31,267 bases of DNA from an uncultured Acidobacteriota bacterium (GTDB lineage Bacteria; Acidobacteriota; Terriglobia; UBA7540): NCBI GenBank assembly GCA_937900045.1, contig CALCEB010000047.1, positions 1 to 31,267 of the forward strand, given 5' to 3'. The notes beneath the pieces were generated by a model, which saw only the letters and a program-made list of their open reading frames with translations, was not told the DNA's origin and did not search any database. The translations under genes were made by a program, and so were the position numbers. This document shows, piece by piece, positions 8,364 to 17,522 of the stretch; the first letter of the stretch is position 1; the number at the start of each line of letters is the position of its first letter.

Positions 8364-9317
8364 ATGAACAACAATCACCCCCTCTTCGGTGTATTGCTCC
8401 TTGTTGCCGTCTTGGTCTTCCTGGTCCGGTCCTATATTCGCGCCCGGCCCACCCGCTTCCTGTCCGTTGCCGGAAAAATTGGGCTGGTCATTATCGTCCT
8501 TTCTGAAGTTCTGCTCTATTTGGAAGCCCATTGGGTCACCATCTATTTCACGCCGCTGGTCTGGACCGGCTTCATCTTGCTCATGGACTCTTTGGTGTTC
8601 ACGATCCAGGGTACTTCCCTTCTCCAAACCAGACCGGAGAGGTTCTTTGCTCTGGCATTTTGGTCAATGCCGCTTTGGCTGGTCTTTGAAGCGTATAACC
8701 TCCGGCTTAAAAACTGGGCTTATACCGGGTTGCCACACAGCGTGTTGTTAAGCGATCTGGGTTACGTATGGTCGTTCGCCACAATTTGGCCAGCTATTTT
8801 CGAGACCGCGGACTTTCTGAGAGCAGTACGATTTTTTCAAGAGAAGGTCCGTCCGCGCAGGCCTATTGGCCGTCCAGCCCTGATGATTTACATTGTCCTG
8901 GGTGTTGTCTGCGTAGCCCTTCCAGTTATCATCCCGCCACATCAGGGAGCCTATCTCTTCGGCTTGGTTTGGATTGGTTTTGTGTTTTTGCTTGATCCAT
9001 TGAATTATCTGCTGGGTGGCCATTCTCTGCTCCGTGATTGGGAACTTGGAGATCTACAAACTCTTTACAGTTTTCTTGCCTCCGGGCTGATTTGCGGGGT
9101 TTTATGGGAATTCTGGAATTATTGGGCGCACGCGCGTTGGACTTACGTTTTCCCAATTCTACAGAACTGGAAGATCTTCGCCATGCCCGCTCCGGGCTTT
9201 CTGGGTTTCCCGCCCTTCGCCGTGGAGTGTTTTGTGATGTTCGAATTTCTTGCGACGGTCTATCATCGTTTCATCTCGCGCTCAAAGCATGCAACCGGCA
9301 TCGAGGCAAAGCGATGA
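8364..9317 (+). CDS. Internally duplicated integral membrane protein of unknown function
   Basis: A 317-residue protein with about eight to nine hydrophobic helices and no recognised enzymatic motif. The two halves look like copies: LVWTGFILLMDSLVFTIQG followed by SLLQTRPE and MPLWLVFEAYNLRLKNWAY in the first, LVWIGFVFLLDPLNYLLGG followed by SLLRDWEL and GVLWEFWNYWAHARWTY in the second. The repeated Asp in the (L)D(x)L helix, the SLL segment and the WxxFExxN/WEFWNYW helix are the best-kept features, and their polar residues inside membrane helices suggest a binding or catalytic site. The ATG at 8364 lacks a strong ribosome-binding site. The next gene follows on the same strand after about 200 bases. 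The function is unknown. Confidence 0.8.
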   Translation: MNNNHPLFGVLLLVAVLVFLVRSYIRARPTRFLSVAGKIGLVIIVLSEVLLYLEAHWVTIYFTPLVWTGFILLMDSLVFTIQGTSLLQTRPERFFALAFWSMPLWLVFEAYNLRLKNWAYTGLPHSVLLSDLGYVWSFATIWPAIFETADFLRAVRFFQEKVRPRRPIGRPALMIYIVLGVVCVALPVIIPPHQGAYLFGLVWIGFVFLLDPLNYLLGGHSLLRDWELGDLQTLYSFLASGLICGVLWEFWNYWAHARWTYVFPILQNWKIFAMPAPGFLGFPPFAVECFVMFEFLATVYHRFISRSKHATGIEAKR

Positions 9318-9525
9318 TGCATTCCGCGCGCAGGAGCAGATGGCCTACGAAGGGCTAAATCTCGTGCCGCTGGGGACAACTACCGGCCTTCTAAGCGTCC
9401 AGGAAATCAAAGATGCAAAGGGCCAGCCCTTCCACGAATTCGCATCCATCCAACCGGTCCCGGCATCTTACAAATGGAATGAGACGGGCTTATGTGGTTA
9501 TCTCGTTACGGAAAAGGTCCAAAAC

Positions 9526-10515
9526 TTGCGATTAATCAACCGAATTATTTTGTGTGTGTTCGCATTCCTGTGCCTACTACTGGGACTCACTGCCCAGCCC
9601 GCGCAAAACGTTTCCGGCCTCACCGGGGCTCAGGATCAAACGGCCCATCGCGGGCTGTCTCTTTTGATGAACGGCGACCCGGATGCCGCCATCGCTGTTT
9701 TCAAACAACTAGAAAAGGAAGCTCCAGATTCACCAGTTGGCTTCTTACTGGATGCGGACGCAACATGGTGGAAGATTTACTACCTCTCCGCCAATTTGAT
9801 TGACCCTGACGTTTTCGACGTGGTGTACATGCAGTCTACGCCCTTTGACCCACACTTTGAAGAGCTTGTGCAGGAAACCATTCGCAAAGCTCAGGCGATG
9901 GTTGCGAACCATCAGGACTTGCCCCATGCCTACTTGAATGAGGGCATGGCTTACGCGCTCGAAGCGCGATTCCAGGGCCTGCACGACCGCGACCTGCCGA
10001 CAGCCCGCGCCGGAAAGAAGATGAGAACCTTGCTGATGAAGGCCGTCCGGATGAATCCCAACCTCACGGATGCTTATCTTGGTCTCGGAATCTACAACTA
10101 TTTTGTGGATACTTTGCCCACCATCATCAAGATGCTCCGCTTTCTCATCGCGCTACCGGGAGGCGACCGCGTTCTCGGCCTCCAGCAGCTTCGGACAGCG
10201 GCAACAAAAGGGGATTTTACGCGGCCCGAAGCTCAGTTCTACCTTGCCAAGGACTATACGCGCCGCAATGAGATGCAGTTGGCAAAAGCCCTGGCGCTGT
10301 TCGAGCAGCTTGGCAAGGAATATCCCAAAAACCAGCTTTGGGTGTTGTTGCAAGGTAGCGTCCAAATCCGGCTAGGCCACAACCAGGAAGGTGAAACCCT
10401 TTACCGCAAGGCACTGGCGGGCACTGCTGAAAACCGTTCTGTCGCGGATCAATCCATCCACCGCCAGACCATCAAAGCCCTCGCCCGCACGCATCCCAAC
10501 GAAAAGTTTCAGTAA
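9526..10515 (+). CDS. Exported TPR-type protein of unknown function
   Basis: About 329 residues if started at the TTG at 9526, which is preceded by AAAAGG at a suitable distance and opens a good signal peptide (LRLINRIILCVFAFLCLLLGLTA broken by a likely cleavage after the small residues). The frame stays open upstream to 9250 and inside the preceding gene, but that part looks unrelated; the ATG at 9340 has AGGAG only three bases away. The mature part has repeated helical units: an early AHRGLSLLMNGDPDAAIAVF, a middle NLTDAYLGLGIYNYFVDTLP and a late LAKALALFEQLGKEYPKNQL, which look like TPR/Sel1-type repeats. It is likely periplasmic and scaffold-like. The start remains uncertain. Confidence 0.68.
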   Translation: MRLINRIILCVFAFLCLLLGLTAQPAQNVSGLTGAQDQTAHRGLSLLMNGDPDAAIAVFKQLEKEAPDSPVGFLLDADATWWKIYYLSANLIDPDVFDVVYMQSTPFDPHFEELVQETIRKAQAMVANHQDLPHAYLNEGMAYALEARFQGLHDRDLPTARAGKKMRTLLMKAVRMNPNLTDAYLGLGIYNYFVDTLPTIIKMLRFLIALPGGDRVLGLQQLRTAATKGDFTRPEAQFYLAKDYTRRNEMQLAKALALFEQLGKEYPKNQLWVLLQGSVQIRLGHNQEGETLYRKALAGTAENRSVADQSIHRQTIKALARTHPNEKFQ

Positions 10516-10596
10516 TTCCGAAACCTCGCGCCCGTCTGCTGCAAAATACAAACGTCCTTGGTTTCGATGCTCGCCAGCTTGAGGTCGAAGACCTTG

Positions 10597-10792
10597 CTAG
10601 TATTACTTTGTTAGGTTTAATCACAGACCGTCAGGGCATGGCTTCAGCCATGCCACATCCGAACGCAAGGAAAAGCGGCTTTAGCCGCTGAGGGACTCAG
10701 GGGCTAAAGCCCGAAGCCCGGGATCACCGCCAACGGCATGGCTGAAGCCATGCCCTGACGCGCTCCTAACAGACTTAACATAGTAATACTAG
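10597..10792. mobile_element. MITE-like element, 196 bp, with terminal inverted repeats
   Basis: The ends are perfect 11-bp inverted repeats (CTAGTATTACT at 10597-10607; its complement at 10782-10792). Inside them are inverted copies of a palindrome-containing block (GTCAGGGCATGGCTTCAGCC near 10630 and its complement near 10741-10759) and central hairpins (AGCGGCTTTAGCCGCT; GGGCTAAAGCCC). There is no room for a transposase, so this is a non-autonomous element, REPIN- or MITE-like. The right end provides the TAG stop of the adjacent restriction-enzyme tail. The CTAG tetramer present at both tips may be part of the repeat or of a target duplication. Confidence 0.75.
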
Positions 10793-11319
10793 CCACTTAC
10801 TCTCGGAAGGTCCTCTTCCTCTTCGACATCGCTGTCCAGTCCGGGCGGGTGGCTACTGTAGCGGTCCAAGAATCCTTCGATCGCGTCGCGCTCGGCGGGT
10901 GTGATTTCATAGAGCCGATGGACAATTTCATTAAGCTCGTCTTCAGCCGACGCAATCATTGCCGCCAGTCGGCGCGATTCTTCTCGCGCGTCACTCAGCA
11001 AATCCAGCAGCTTTCTGCAACCCTCGGGCTTGAGTGGCAGCCGCCATTCCAGCACTTGCTTCAGAGGCACGGTTTTGCGGCGCTGAAGGCGAAGTGCTGC
11101 CGCCAAGCATTCGGCGTGTTCCCTGTGCTCGAATTGAAAGGTTCGCGGACCGCCGTACTGTACCTCGTGCCCATAAAGTGTACTTTCAACCGAGATTGCT
11201 TTCAGGTCTACAGACATTTGCGCAGATGTTGGATGCGCGGTGGAGATTTGGCTAATCGCATCCAGCTCATATCGTGAGAGGTCGCGTTCAAAGCTGGCGG
11301 GAAAGGGCGCCCACTTTGC
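10789..11319 (-). pseudogene. Frameshifted C-terminal tail of the type IIG restriction-modification enzyme
   Basis: About 176 residues read from just after a TGA at 11322-11320; the first ATG is only at 11217, giving 142 residues. The content is that of the C-terminal end of a type IIG enzyme: a specificity-domain remainder (YGGPRTFQFEHREHAECLAA; VLEWRLPLKPEGCRKLLDLL) and the closing signature ELNEIVHRLYEITPAERDAI, which matches the usual 'IDxLVYxLYGLTxxE' tail of such proteins. It continues the protein of 11288-14731 in the +1 frame, with the frame switch between 11319 and 11288. Either one base was added in a GC-rich run or the gene is truly split. The stop codon lies in the MITE-like element, so a few natural last residues may also be altered. 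Confidence 0.75.
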
Positions 11320-14300
11320 TCAGCCCGCGCGCCTGTTCGCCCACATCAGCGGTTAACTTTTCGCTCAGGGACGCCAGTTGCTTTGACGGCGCCGATGCCT
11401 GATCGAGGATGGCTTCGGCCACAGGCAGTTCCTTCAGAAATTGATCGGCGTAAGAATAAAAACGCCCGCCGTAGACCGAACTTACCTCCTTGATGAGGAA
11501 GTCAGCAATCCGCGAGTTCAAAAAAGCCAGCAAAGCTCGGAGATTGCCCACTTCGCCGGCCGGCGCAACGCCATAAACGCCACCGCCCTTGCCCCCAGCC
11601 TGAAAGACGAAGCGGCTCTCTTCGTCGAGCGCGAAAGAGTTTCGCCGCGAGAGAAGCTGAAGCACAGCCTTTGGCCGGTGAAAGTGCTCCAGGTTTTGGG
11701 GCCTGGCGGCGCCATACCACAAGTGGCCATCAGGCTTGTCCTTCTCGTAGCGATGGTCCTCCCTTGCTCGCAGCTTCGACTCATGCTTGCGCAGGTATTT
11801 CCAAGCATGGGGAAAGCGGTCCTCGAACAACTGTATTTTCTTTGGAAGCAAAAACTCAAATTCATCTATGTTGGCCTTGCAAGGAATCAGGTTCCATTCC
11901 TTGACAACATCCCCTTCGAGTGTTTCCTTCCTGGGGTAGCGGTCGTAGGGAAACAGCACCCAAGTGTGCTTCCAATCAATCGACCACCGGCCAACGTCCT
12001 TGCCAAACAGAAACGGCCTCAACGCACCCTTTTCGATTTCGACCGGCTTCTTGCCGCAACCGCAACCATTTCCTTCGTGTCTCGGCTGAAGCTTTAGCAT
12101 TCCGCCTGCCGCACCAACCTCATCGAACACGAGCACGCTATCTGCGCCCGTGGCCATGCCCTGGAATGCGCCGCTGGTGGTCGCCGTCACTTCAACCAAT
12201 GGCCTACCCTGTCTGCGAACTTTCTCAAAAACTTCCCTCTCACTACCCGGCATCAACCACCAACCCGGACCTTTGAGGCTCTGACGCGGAACCTTGAAGA
12301 CTTCGACGGTGTTGCCGAGTGCCGAGTCCTCACCACGAAGCTGCTTACGAAGTTGCGTGAACTCGCCAATGACCTCCTGAGCCTCAGCCTCACTTGTGAA
12401 AGCTCTGGCTGCTTCGAGGCTGCCCTGTTTGCCCTCGCCATTACGTTCCGCGATGAGAATGGCCGGATAGTTCAGGGCGCCAGCAAAAACGCGGGTGTCC
12501 CGGAAGTCAAGTAAAACACCTACGCGAAGCGACTCCGGCAGGTGCTCTCGAAGCTTCTCACCGTAATCAACATTGAGAAAACGGCCAGAAAGAATGAAAC
12601 CGAGCCGCCCTTTGCTACCGAGCCAGCCTTCCTGGCCCGCAGAGCTGACCGCGCGCTCCAGGAACGGAACGTACAGGTCATAGTTGTGCCCGGTCCATTG
12701 GTATTTGCCGGCCCAATACTCCTTGACGTGTTGCGGAATCTTCTGGATACGAACGTAAGGCGGATTTCCCACCACAAAGTCATAGGGAAGATCGTGTTTG
12801 ACAGAAACCGCCAGTACCAGGTCTTCGATTGTTTTCAGGAACCGGCCATCTTCGTAGTCAACCTTCAGCACCTTTACAGTGTCTTCCAAAGCCTGCCGCG
12901 CAGGTTCAAGATAGGCGCGGAGCTTTTCGGCCCGCTCAGCGAAGCGGGTAGTCAACAGGTCGTCGAGTGGAAATCGCTTATTGCGGACCGCCTGAAAGAG
13001 CCGAGCTAGCGCTGCGATGTACTCTTCAAGGTTGGCCACCAGGCTGTGCTTGCGCGCGTCTCCATAACGCGGCACCTTCACGGACATTTTGACGAAGTCT
13101 TTCTTCCCGCCTTTAATGGGCAGGTAAACGCTCACATCCAGAGTGGCCTCGTCAAACTGCAGGTTTACCTGGAGTTTGTCCGCCGACTCTTGGGCCCACT
13201 CGCCTTCTCTTTCCTCGATCCGCAAGGAGTCGGTGCGAAAAACCGGCAGGCGCACGATGCGAAAATCGGGATCGTCATAGATCGTCTTAGCGTAAAGCGG
13301 CAGGATCAGGGCCGCGTAGTTCACCTGCGACATCAGAACTGCGAACGGATTAATGTCGAGACCGACAATACGCAGGCCCTCGGTAAGATCGAGCAGAACC
13401 TCCCTTGGGTTCGAACCTGGAGGCTGGTTGTTCAAGTAGCGCCGCAACGCCGCCACCAGAAAAGAGCCGGAGCCGCAGGCAGGGTCAAGCAGCCGATGAC
13501 TTCGCTGTCCCTTGTAACCGCATTCGTCAAGGATGAACTCGATAGCTTCCGGAGGTGTATAAAACTCTCCCAGCGCTTTGCGGGTGTCGCGATCGAAGTA
13601 TTGCTGGTAGAGCTCTCCCAGGAAGTCTCCCGAGAGTTCTTCGAAATCGAATTGACAAGTCGACAGTGTGGCCTCAGCCAGCGCGTAAAACAGGCCACGG
13701 CTTTCAGCAGCGGCGCACTCAAACCACCAGTCGAAAATGTCTTGCGAGAAAATTGAGCTGAAGAGGGTCTCGCTGGCCCGGTCAAAGGAGCGGCGTACAA
13801 CTTCCAGGTAAACCTCCGGCTTTAACCGGCCGCGCACGGCGAGCTCATTCAGGCTGTCCCGGATGCGGGCAATGAACCGCACATGCGGGAAGCGGTTATC
13901 GTCCGCCGCCTTGGCCAGGATGAGGCGGGAAATAATCGTGTAGCCGGTTTCTAGAGCAAAGGAGAATTGGGCGATTTCCGCGCCAGACCTGCTGCCCAGG
14001 AACGGGCGCCAGCTTTTGGGCAACTCCTTGTCTTTGAGCTCGCGGGCGTAAGTCTTTTGCCAGAATTCGTAGGAGCCGCGCGCGAAGCCGGAGGACTCAG
14101 CCGTCTTGGGAAGCTGCTCCTTGAGCCTCAGCGCCAGCCTTCCAAATGCCGACTCCCGCCGGAGTTGAAAAACCTGAAAGAAGATTCGCGCGGCCTCGGA
14201 GTCCGGGGCGGAAATGATGAGCGGGCTCTCCTTTGCAAGCTTGATATGATCGACGACGCTCTCAAGCGAGTCGAACTGGACTTTTTTCTTGGCCAGCCAG

Positions 14301-14731
14301 CTCTCGATCTTGGCCGCGTCGTTCTCGATGATGTCGGAAAGCTTGAGGGTGAATTGATGAGCGAACTCACCGTTAGTGCGGGCATAGAGGACGAACTCGA
14401 TGCCGTTGGTGAGCACGCCCAAAAACGCGAGTTGGGGCTTTACGTACTCCTCAAACAGCTTTTCTTGGAAGGCGCCAAGCGAACCCGCGTTGGCCTGCTT
14501 AAACTCAATAATCGTCCTGACCCGCCCTCCGAAGCCGAGCAGCGCCACGTCAAACCGCTTCTGCGAGCGGCTACTCCGTTGGGACCAGAGGTCCACGCCG
14601 AAACCATCGTAACCAAGCTCGACGAAGAAACCCTTCTCCTGGAAGACCTTCTCAACTTCGGCTTCGGTAAGCGCGGTTCCTTCGCACGTCTTGCCGATAT
14701 TACGGAGTATTTGCAGGAATTTTGATGGCAT
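11288..14731 (-). CDS. Type IIG restriction-modification enzyme (fused nuclease, N6-adenine methylase, specificity domain)
   Basis: 1147 residues as written, about 1320 if the frame-shifted tail is restored. N-terminal nuclease: D61 (RFDVALLGFGG) and E76-x-K78 (IIEFKQAN) form a PD-(D/E)xK-like site. Methylase: GEFYTPPEAIEFIL near 388, S-adenosylmethionine-binding DPACGSGSF at 416-424, and catalytic NPPY at 656-659, an N6-adenine methyltransferase. The C-terminal third carries TaqI/Eco57I-like target-recognition segments (PFLFGKDVGRW; FRFYSY-like GGRFYSYADQFLKELPV). It would methylate and cut DNA at a site that cannot be inferred. It begins 12 bp after the lipA stop on the same strand, so it probably rides on that transcript. 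Whether it is active depends on the frame break. Confidence 0.9.
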   Translation of the reverse strand: MPSKFLQILRNIGKTCEGTALTEAEVEKVFQEKGFFVELGYDGFGVDLWSQRSSRSQKRFDVALLGFGGRVRTIIEFKQANAGSLGAFQEKLFEEYVKPQLAFLGVLTNGIEFVLYARTNGEFAHQFTLKLSDIIENDAAKIESWLAKKKVQFDSLESVVDHIKLAKESPLIISAPDSEAARIFFQVFQLRRESAFGRLALRLKEQLPKTAESSGFARGSYEFWQKTYARELKDKELPKSWRPFLGSRSGAEIAQFSFALETGYTIISRLILAKAADDNRFPHVRFIARIRDSLNELAVRGRLKPEVYLEVVRRSFDRASETLFSSIFSQDIFDWWFECAAAESRGLFYALAEATLSTCQFDFEELSGDFLGELYQQYFDRDTRKALGEFYTPPEAIEFILDECGYKGQRSHRLLDPACGSGSFLVAALRRYLNNQPPGSNPREVLLDLTEGLRIVGLDINPFAVLMSQVNYAALILPLYAKTIYDDPDFRIVRLPVFRTDSLRIEEREGEWAQESADKLQVNLQFDEATLDVSVYLPIKGGKKDFVKMSVKVPRYGDARKHSLVANLEEYIAALARLFQAVRNKRFPLDDLLTTRFAERAEKLRAYLEPARQALEDTVKVLKVDYEDGRFLKTIEDLVLAVSVKHDLPYDFVVGNPPYVRIQKIPQHVKEYWAGKYQWTGHNYDLYVPFLERAVSSAGQEGWLGSKGRLGFILSGRFLNVDYGEKLREHLPESLRVGVLLDFRDTRVFAGALNYPAILIAERNGEGKQGSLEAARAFTSEAEAQEVIGEFTQLRKQLRGEDSALGNTVEVFKVPRQSLKGPGWWLMPGSEREVFEKVRRQGRPLVEVTATTSGAFQGMATGADSVLVFDEVGAAGGMLKLQPRHEGNGCGCGKKPVEIEKGALRPFLFGKDVGRWSIDWKHTWVLFPYDRYPRKETLEGDVVKEWNLIPCKANIDEFEFLLPKKIQLFEDRFPHAWKYLRKHESKLRAREDHRYEKDKPDGHLWYGAARPQNLEHFHRPKAVLQLLSRRNSFALDEESRFVFQAGGKGGGVYGVAPAGEVGNLRALLAFLNSRIADFLIKEVSSVYGGRFYSYADQFLKELPVAEAILDQASAPSKQLASLSEKLTADVGEQARGLSKVGALSRQL

Positions 14732-14743
14732 TGATCGTTGATT

Positions 14744-15643
14744 CTACCCGGCATGGAGCGATGCCGTCTGCTCGTTAGCGTGATAAGAACTGCGGACCAG
14801 TGGGCCGGATTCCACGTGCTTGATGCCGGCGCGCAGGCCCTCCTCGCGGAGCGCCGCAAATTCATCGGGCGTATAGAAACGCGCCACCGGCAGTTGCTCT
14901 CCGGAGGGCCGCAGATACTGGCCGATGGTAACAATGCCCACTCCGGCGGCGGCCAAATCTTTCAGGACATCCACCACTTCTTCAAAGGCTTCTCCCAAGC
15001 CCACCATCAAGCCTGATTTCGCAGGAATCTCCGGAGCAAGATCGCGGGAGCGCGCCAGCAAGCGCAAGGAGCGTTCATAGTGCGAGCCTTTGCGGGCCAC
15101 GGGATACAATCGCGGAACCGTTTCTGTGTTGTGGTTCAACACGTCGGGCCGCGCCCGCAAGACAATCTCCAAAGCTTCATCCGATCCGTGGAAATCCGGA
15201 ATAAGGACTTCCACCTTCACTTCAGGAATCTGCCGCCGTAGAGCCGCAATGGTCATGGCGAAGAGCGTTGAGCCGCCGTCTTTCAGGTCATCGCGATCGA
15301 CCGAGGTCACCACCACATAACGCAGGCCCATCTTGGCTGCGGCGCGGGCCACGCGCTCCGGCTCATCCCAATCAATGCCGGAAGGCATCCCCTTGGGCAC
15401 GGCGCAGAAGCCGCAGCGCCGCGTGCAAAGATTGCCCAGGATCATAAATGTCGCGGTGCGATGTCCCCAGCACTCACCGATGTTCGGGCAGCGCGCGCTC
15501 TCACACACGGTGTGCAAGTCGAGGCCGTGAATGAGCCGCTTCAGCTCGAAATAATTTTCGCCGCCAGGAATGCGAACTTTCAGCCAATCCGGCCGGCGAG
15601 GACGTGCGGGTGATGTCTCAATTTGGATCAGTTCGGACTGCAT
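14744..15643 (-). CDS. lipA: Lipoyl synthase
   Basis: A 299-residue radical-SAM enzyme that inserts two sulfurs into octanoylated carrier proteins to form the lipoyl cofactor of pyruvate and 2-oxoglutarate dehydrogenases and the glycine-cleavage system. Both cluster motifs are complete: the auxiliary cluster C47-x4-C52-x5-C58 (CESARCPNIGEC) and the radical-SAM cluster C73-x3-C77-x2-C80 (CTRRCGFC). The C-terminal RSSYHA carries the conserved Ser. Length is normal. The ATG at 15643 is 2 bases from the end of the upstream TPR gene, so the genes are tightly spaced. The restriction-modification gene follows directly downstream. Confidence 0.97.
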   Translation of the reverse strand: MQSELIQIETSPARPRRPDWLKVRIPGGENYFELKRLIHGLDLHTVCESARCPNIGECWGHRTATFMILGNLCTRRCGFCAVPKGMPSGIDWDEPERVARAAAKMGLRYVVVTSVDRDDLKDGGSTLFAMTIAALRRQIPEVKVEVLIPDFHGSDEALEIVLRARPDVLNHNTETVPRLYPVARKGSHYERSLRLLARSRDLAPEIPAKSGLMVGLGEAFEEVVDVLKDLAAAGVGIVTIGQYLRPSGEQLPVARFYTPDEFAALREEGLRAGIKHVESGPLVRSSYHANEQTASLHAG

Positions 15644-15644
15644 C

Positions 15645-17426
15645 TCAATTTATTGTAGCCGTGTTTCGACTAAGGGGCAAACCAGCCATATTTGGTAATT
15701 TCGCCGTTTGGTTGCTTCCGTGCCCTGCCAGATAGGACTTAGCTTCCTTGACCTCGGCCAAGCTGGAATCGGCGTGCTGCCAGCTCGCAAGGAACCTTCG
15801 GTAGGCTTGCACCGCCCCGTTAGTCTCTCCGGCCAAGGCATACGACTGAGCGATGAAAAAAAGCGCGAAGCCGCTATGTAGCCTGTCTCGAAGCTCGCGA
15901 TTGAAAGCCTCCCGCGCTTTGTCCCATTCTTTGGCTTTCAGGTATGCGTCGCCCAGCTCCTCGATCGCAGGGCGGAAAAAAGCCGGTGGCTCCTGGTAAC
16001 CGAGATCCTTTTCCTCGTCTACTGCCTGATTTAGCAACCGGAATGCCTCATCGTTTCTGCCCTGAGCCAGATTGATGTTGCTTCGAAGCTCCACTGAGAA
16101 TACGCTCAATCGCTTGACGACAGGCGAAGCAGATTTCTTCTGTTTCTTGCCACCTGGGTCGCTCACCCGCCAAAGCAGCGCATCCAGCGCCTCAGCCTTG
16201 GATTGCGCTCCTTCAAGATCACCTTTCTGAATGTCCACCATACCCTCAGCGTAAAACTTCAATCCCTGCGGATATCCTTTGGCAGCAACAGTGGAAACGT
16301 CGGGACTCACCCCCAAATCCACCGGATCATCTGCTGCGGACTGCCAATTGGCAAATCGCAGGTCAAGGCGCGTGAGAGTGTTTCCCACCGATAACGGGAA
16401 ACCTTGGCCGTGCATGCCGTAGACGGCGGCTGCCGGCAGATCTTTCAATTTCCCGGCGTACTGGCGAGCTTCCTGGTAGCGGCCGGTTTCGGCGTCCGCC
16501 GCCACCAGATAACTCAGATTATGTCCATAGTTCCAATCATCCTGAACCGGAATGCGCTGCGCCGCCATGTAGGCTTCATCCACGCGCATCGAATCGAGGA
16601 AAGACTGGCGGGCGCGTTCATAATCTCCAATACGATAGTAAATGTGACCTGGCATGTGAACCATGTGGCCAGAGTTGGGCGCCAAGCTCGCTAACACTTT
16701 CGCGCTCTTCAAAGCGCGATCAGCATGCGGGCCGTCCTCCAGAGCGTGTATCCAGTAGTGATTCGCTGCCGCATCATTGGGATGAGCCTTCAGGATGTCC
16801 GCCAGCAGGGCTTGGCAGTACATCTCGCCTTTGTTGGGCTTGCCCTTGTGATTGTAGCCTCCCATTTCGGAAGCTGCCAGCATGAGCTTAGCATTGACGT
16901 CATCAGGATATTGATCGATCAGCGCTTCCATTTCGCGGTGATAGGCGGCCTGAGCCTTGTCGTCCTGCGAGTTTTCGAGGTCGGCCTGCGCCCGGATGTA
17001 ATATTGCTCGTGATCCGAGGCTTTCGACGCCAAGGATTTTGCCTTTTCGATCGCTGCCTTGCGTTGATCCTTCATGGCGGTGACCGGATCCAATGCCTCG
17101 GCCATCCCCCAATATGTCATCGCCGCGGAGGGGTCAAGCTGCGAGGCGTACTTGAAGGCGCGATAGGCCGCAAAGAACCAGAAGCAGTGCAACAAGTTAA
17201 GCCCTTGATTGAAATAGACTTGGGCCTGGGGCAAAATGGTGGTGATCTGGAGGAATTCGTGGCCAATACCGTGGATCTGTTGAGGGGGTGAATATTTGTC
17301 CCAATCGACCGTGATGGGCTTCGGAACGACAGGTTGAGACTGAGTGGTTTTATCCATAGCGCCGAAAGCGGCTGCATTCAAAAACGTCATCAAAAGAACG
17401 GCTAGCATCCATACTCTCAAGCGCAT
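15645..17426 (-). CDS. Exported TPR-repeat protein of unknown function
   Basis: A 593-residue protein from the ATG at 17426; the longer frame upstream reads through a dispersed repeat and is not coding. It begins with a signal peptide (MRLRVWMLAVLLMTFLNAAA, cleaved near AFGA). The body contains repeated helix pairs: QVYFNQGLNLLHCFWFFAAY followed by RAFKYASQLDPSAAMTYWG, HMVHMPGHIYYRIGDYERAR, and a typical C-terminal TPR pair (EELGDAYLKAKEWDKAREAF; FFIAQSYALAGETNGAVQAY). This matches a family of secreted tetratricopeptide proteins common in Acidobacteria and relatives, probably protein-binding. A candidate AGGGAA site lies about 10 bases upstream. It ends 1 bp before lipA, on the same strand. 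Confidence 0.78.
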   Translation of the reverse strand: MRLRVWMLAVLLMTFLNAAAFGAMDKTTQSQPVVPKPITVDWDKYSPPQQIHGIGHEFLQITTILPQAQVYFNQGLNLLHCFWFFAAYRAFKYASQLDPSAAMTYWGMAEALDPVTAMKDQRKAAIEKAKSLASKASDHEQYYIRAQADLENSQDDKAQAAYHREMEALIDQYPDDVNAKLMLAASEMGGYNHKGKPNKGEMYCQALLADILKAHPNDAAANHYWIHALEDGPHADRALKSAKVLASLAPNSGHMVHMPGHIYYRIGDYERARQSFLDSMRVDEAYMAAQRIPVQDDWNYGHNLSYLVAADAETGRYQEARQYAGKLKDLPAAAVYGMHGQGFPLSVGNTLTRLDLRFANWQSAADDPVDLGVSPDVSTVAAKGYPQGLKFYAEGMVDIQKGDLEGAQSKAEALDALLWRVSDPGGKKQKKSASPVVKRLSVFSVELRSNINLAQGRNDEAFRLLNQAVDEEKDLGYQEPPAFFRPAIEELGDAYLKAKEWDKAREAFNRELRDRLHSGFALFFIAQSYALAGETNGAVQAYRRFLASWQHADSSLAEVKEAKSYLAGHGSNQTAKLPNMAGLPLSRNTATIN

Positions 17427-17522
17427 CACCTGTTCCCTACAGCGCTCCCTATGCCGGCATAGCCGGAACCCAAACGCGTGTAGCCGCTCACAGCGACTGA
17501 CGGCGGTCATTCCTGCCAACCC

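Noticed and set aside
10597..10792. CRISPR-like repeats
   Set aside because: The repeated units are inverted, not direct, and there are no regularly spaced unique spacers; a MITE-like element explains them.
13046..14725. Two long plus-strand ORFs (236 and 252 codons)
   Set aside because: They are antisense to the type IIG enzyme, whose protein motifs define the minus strand as coding.
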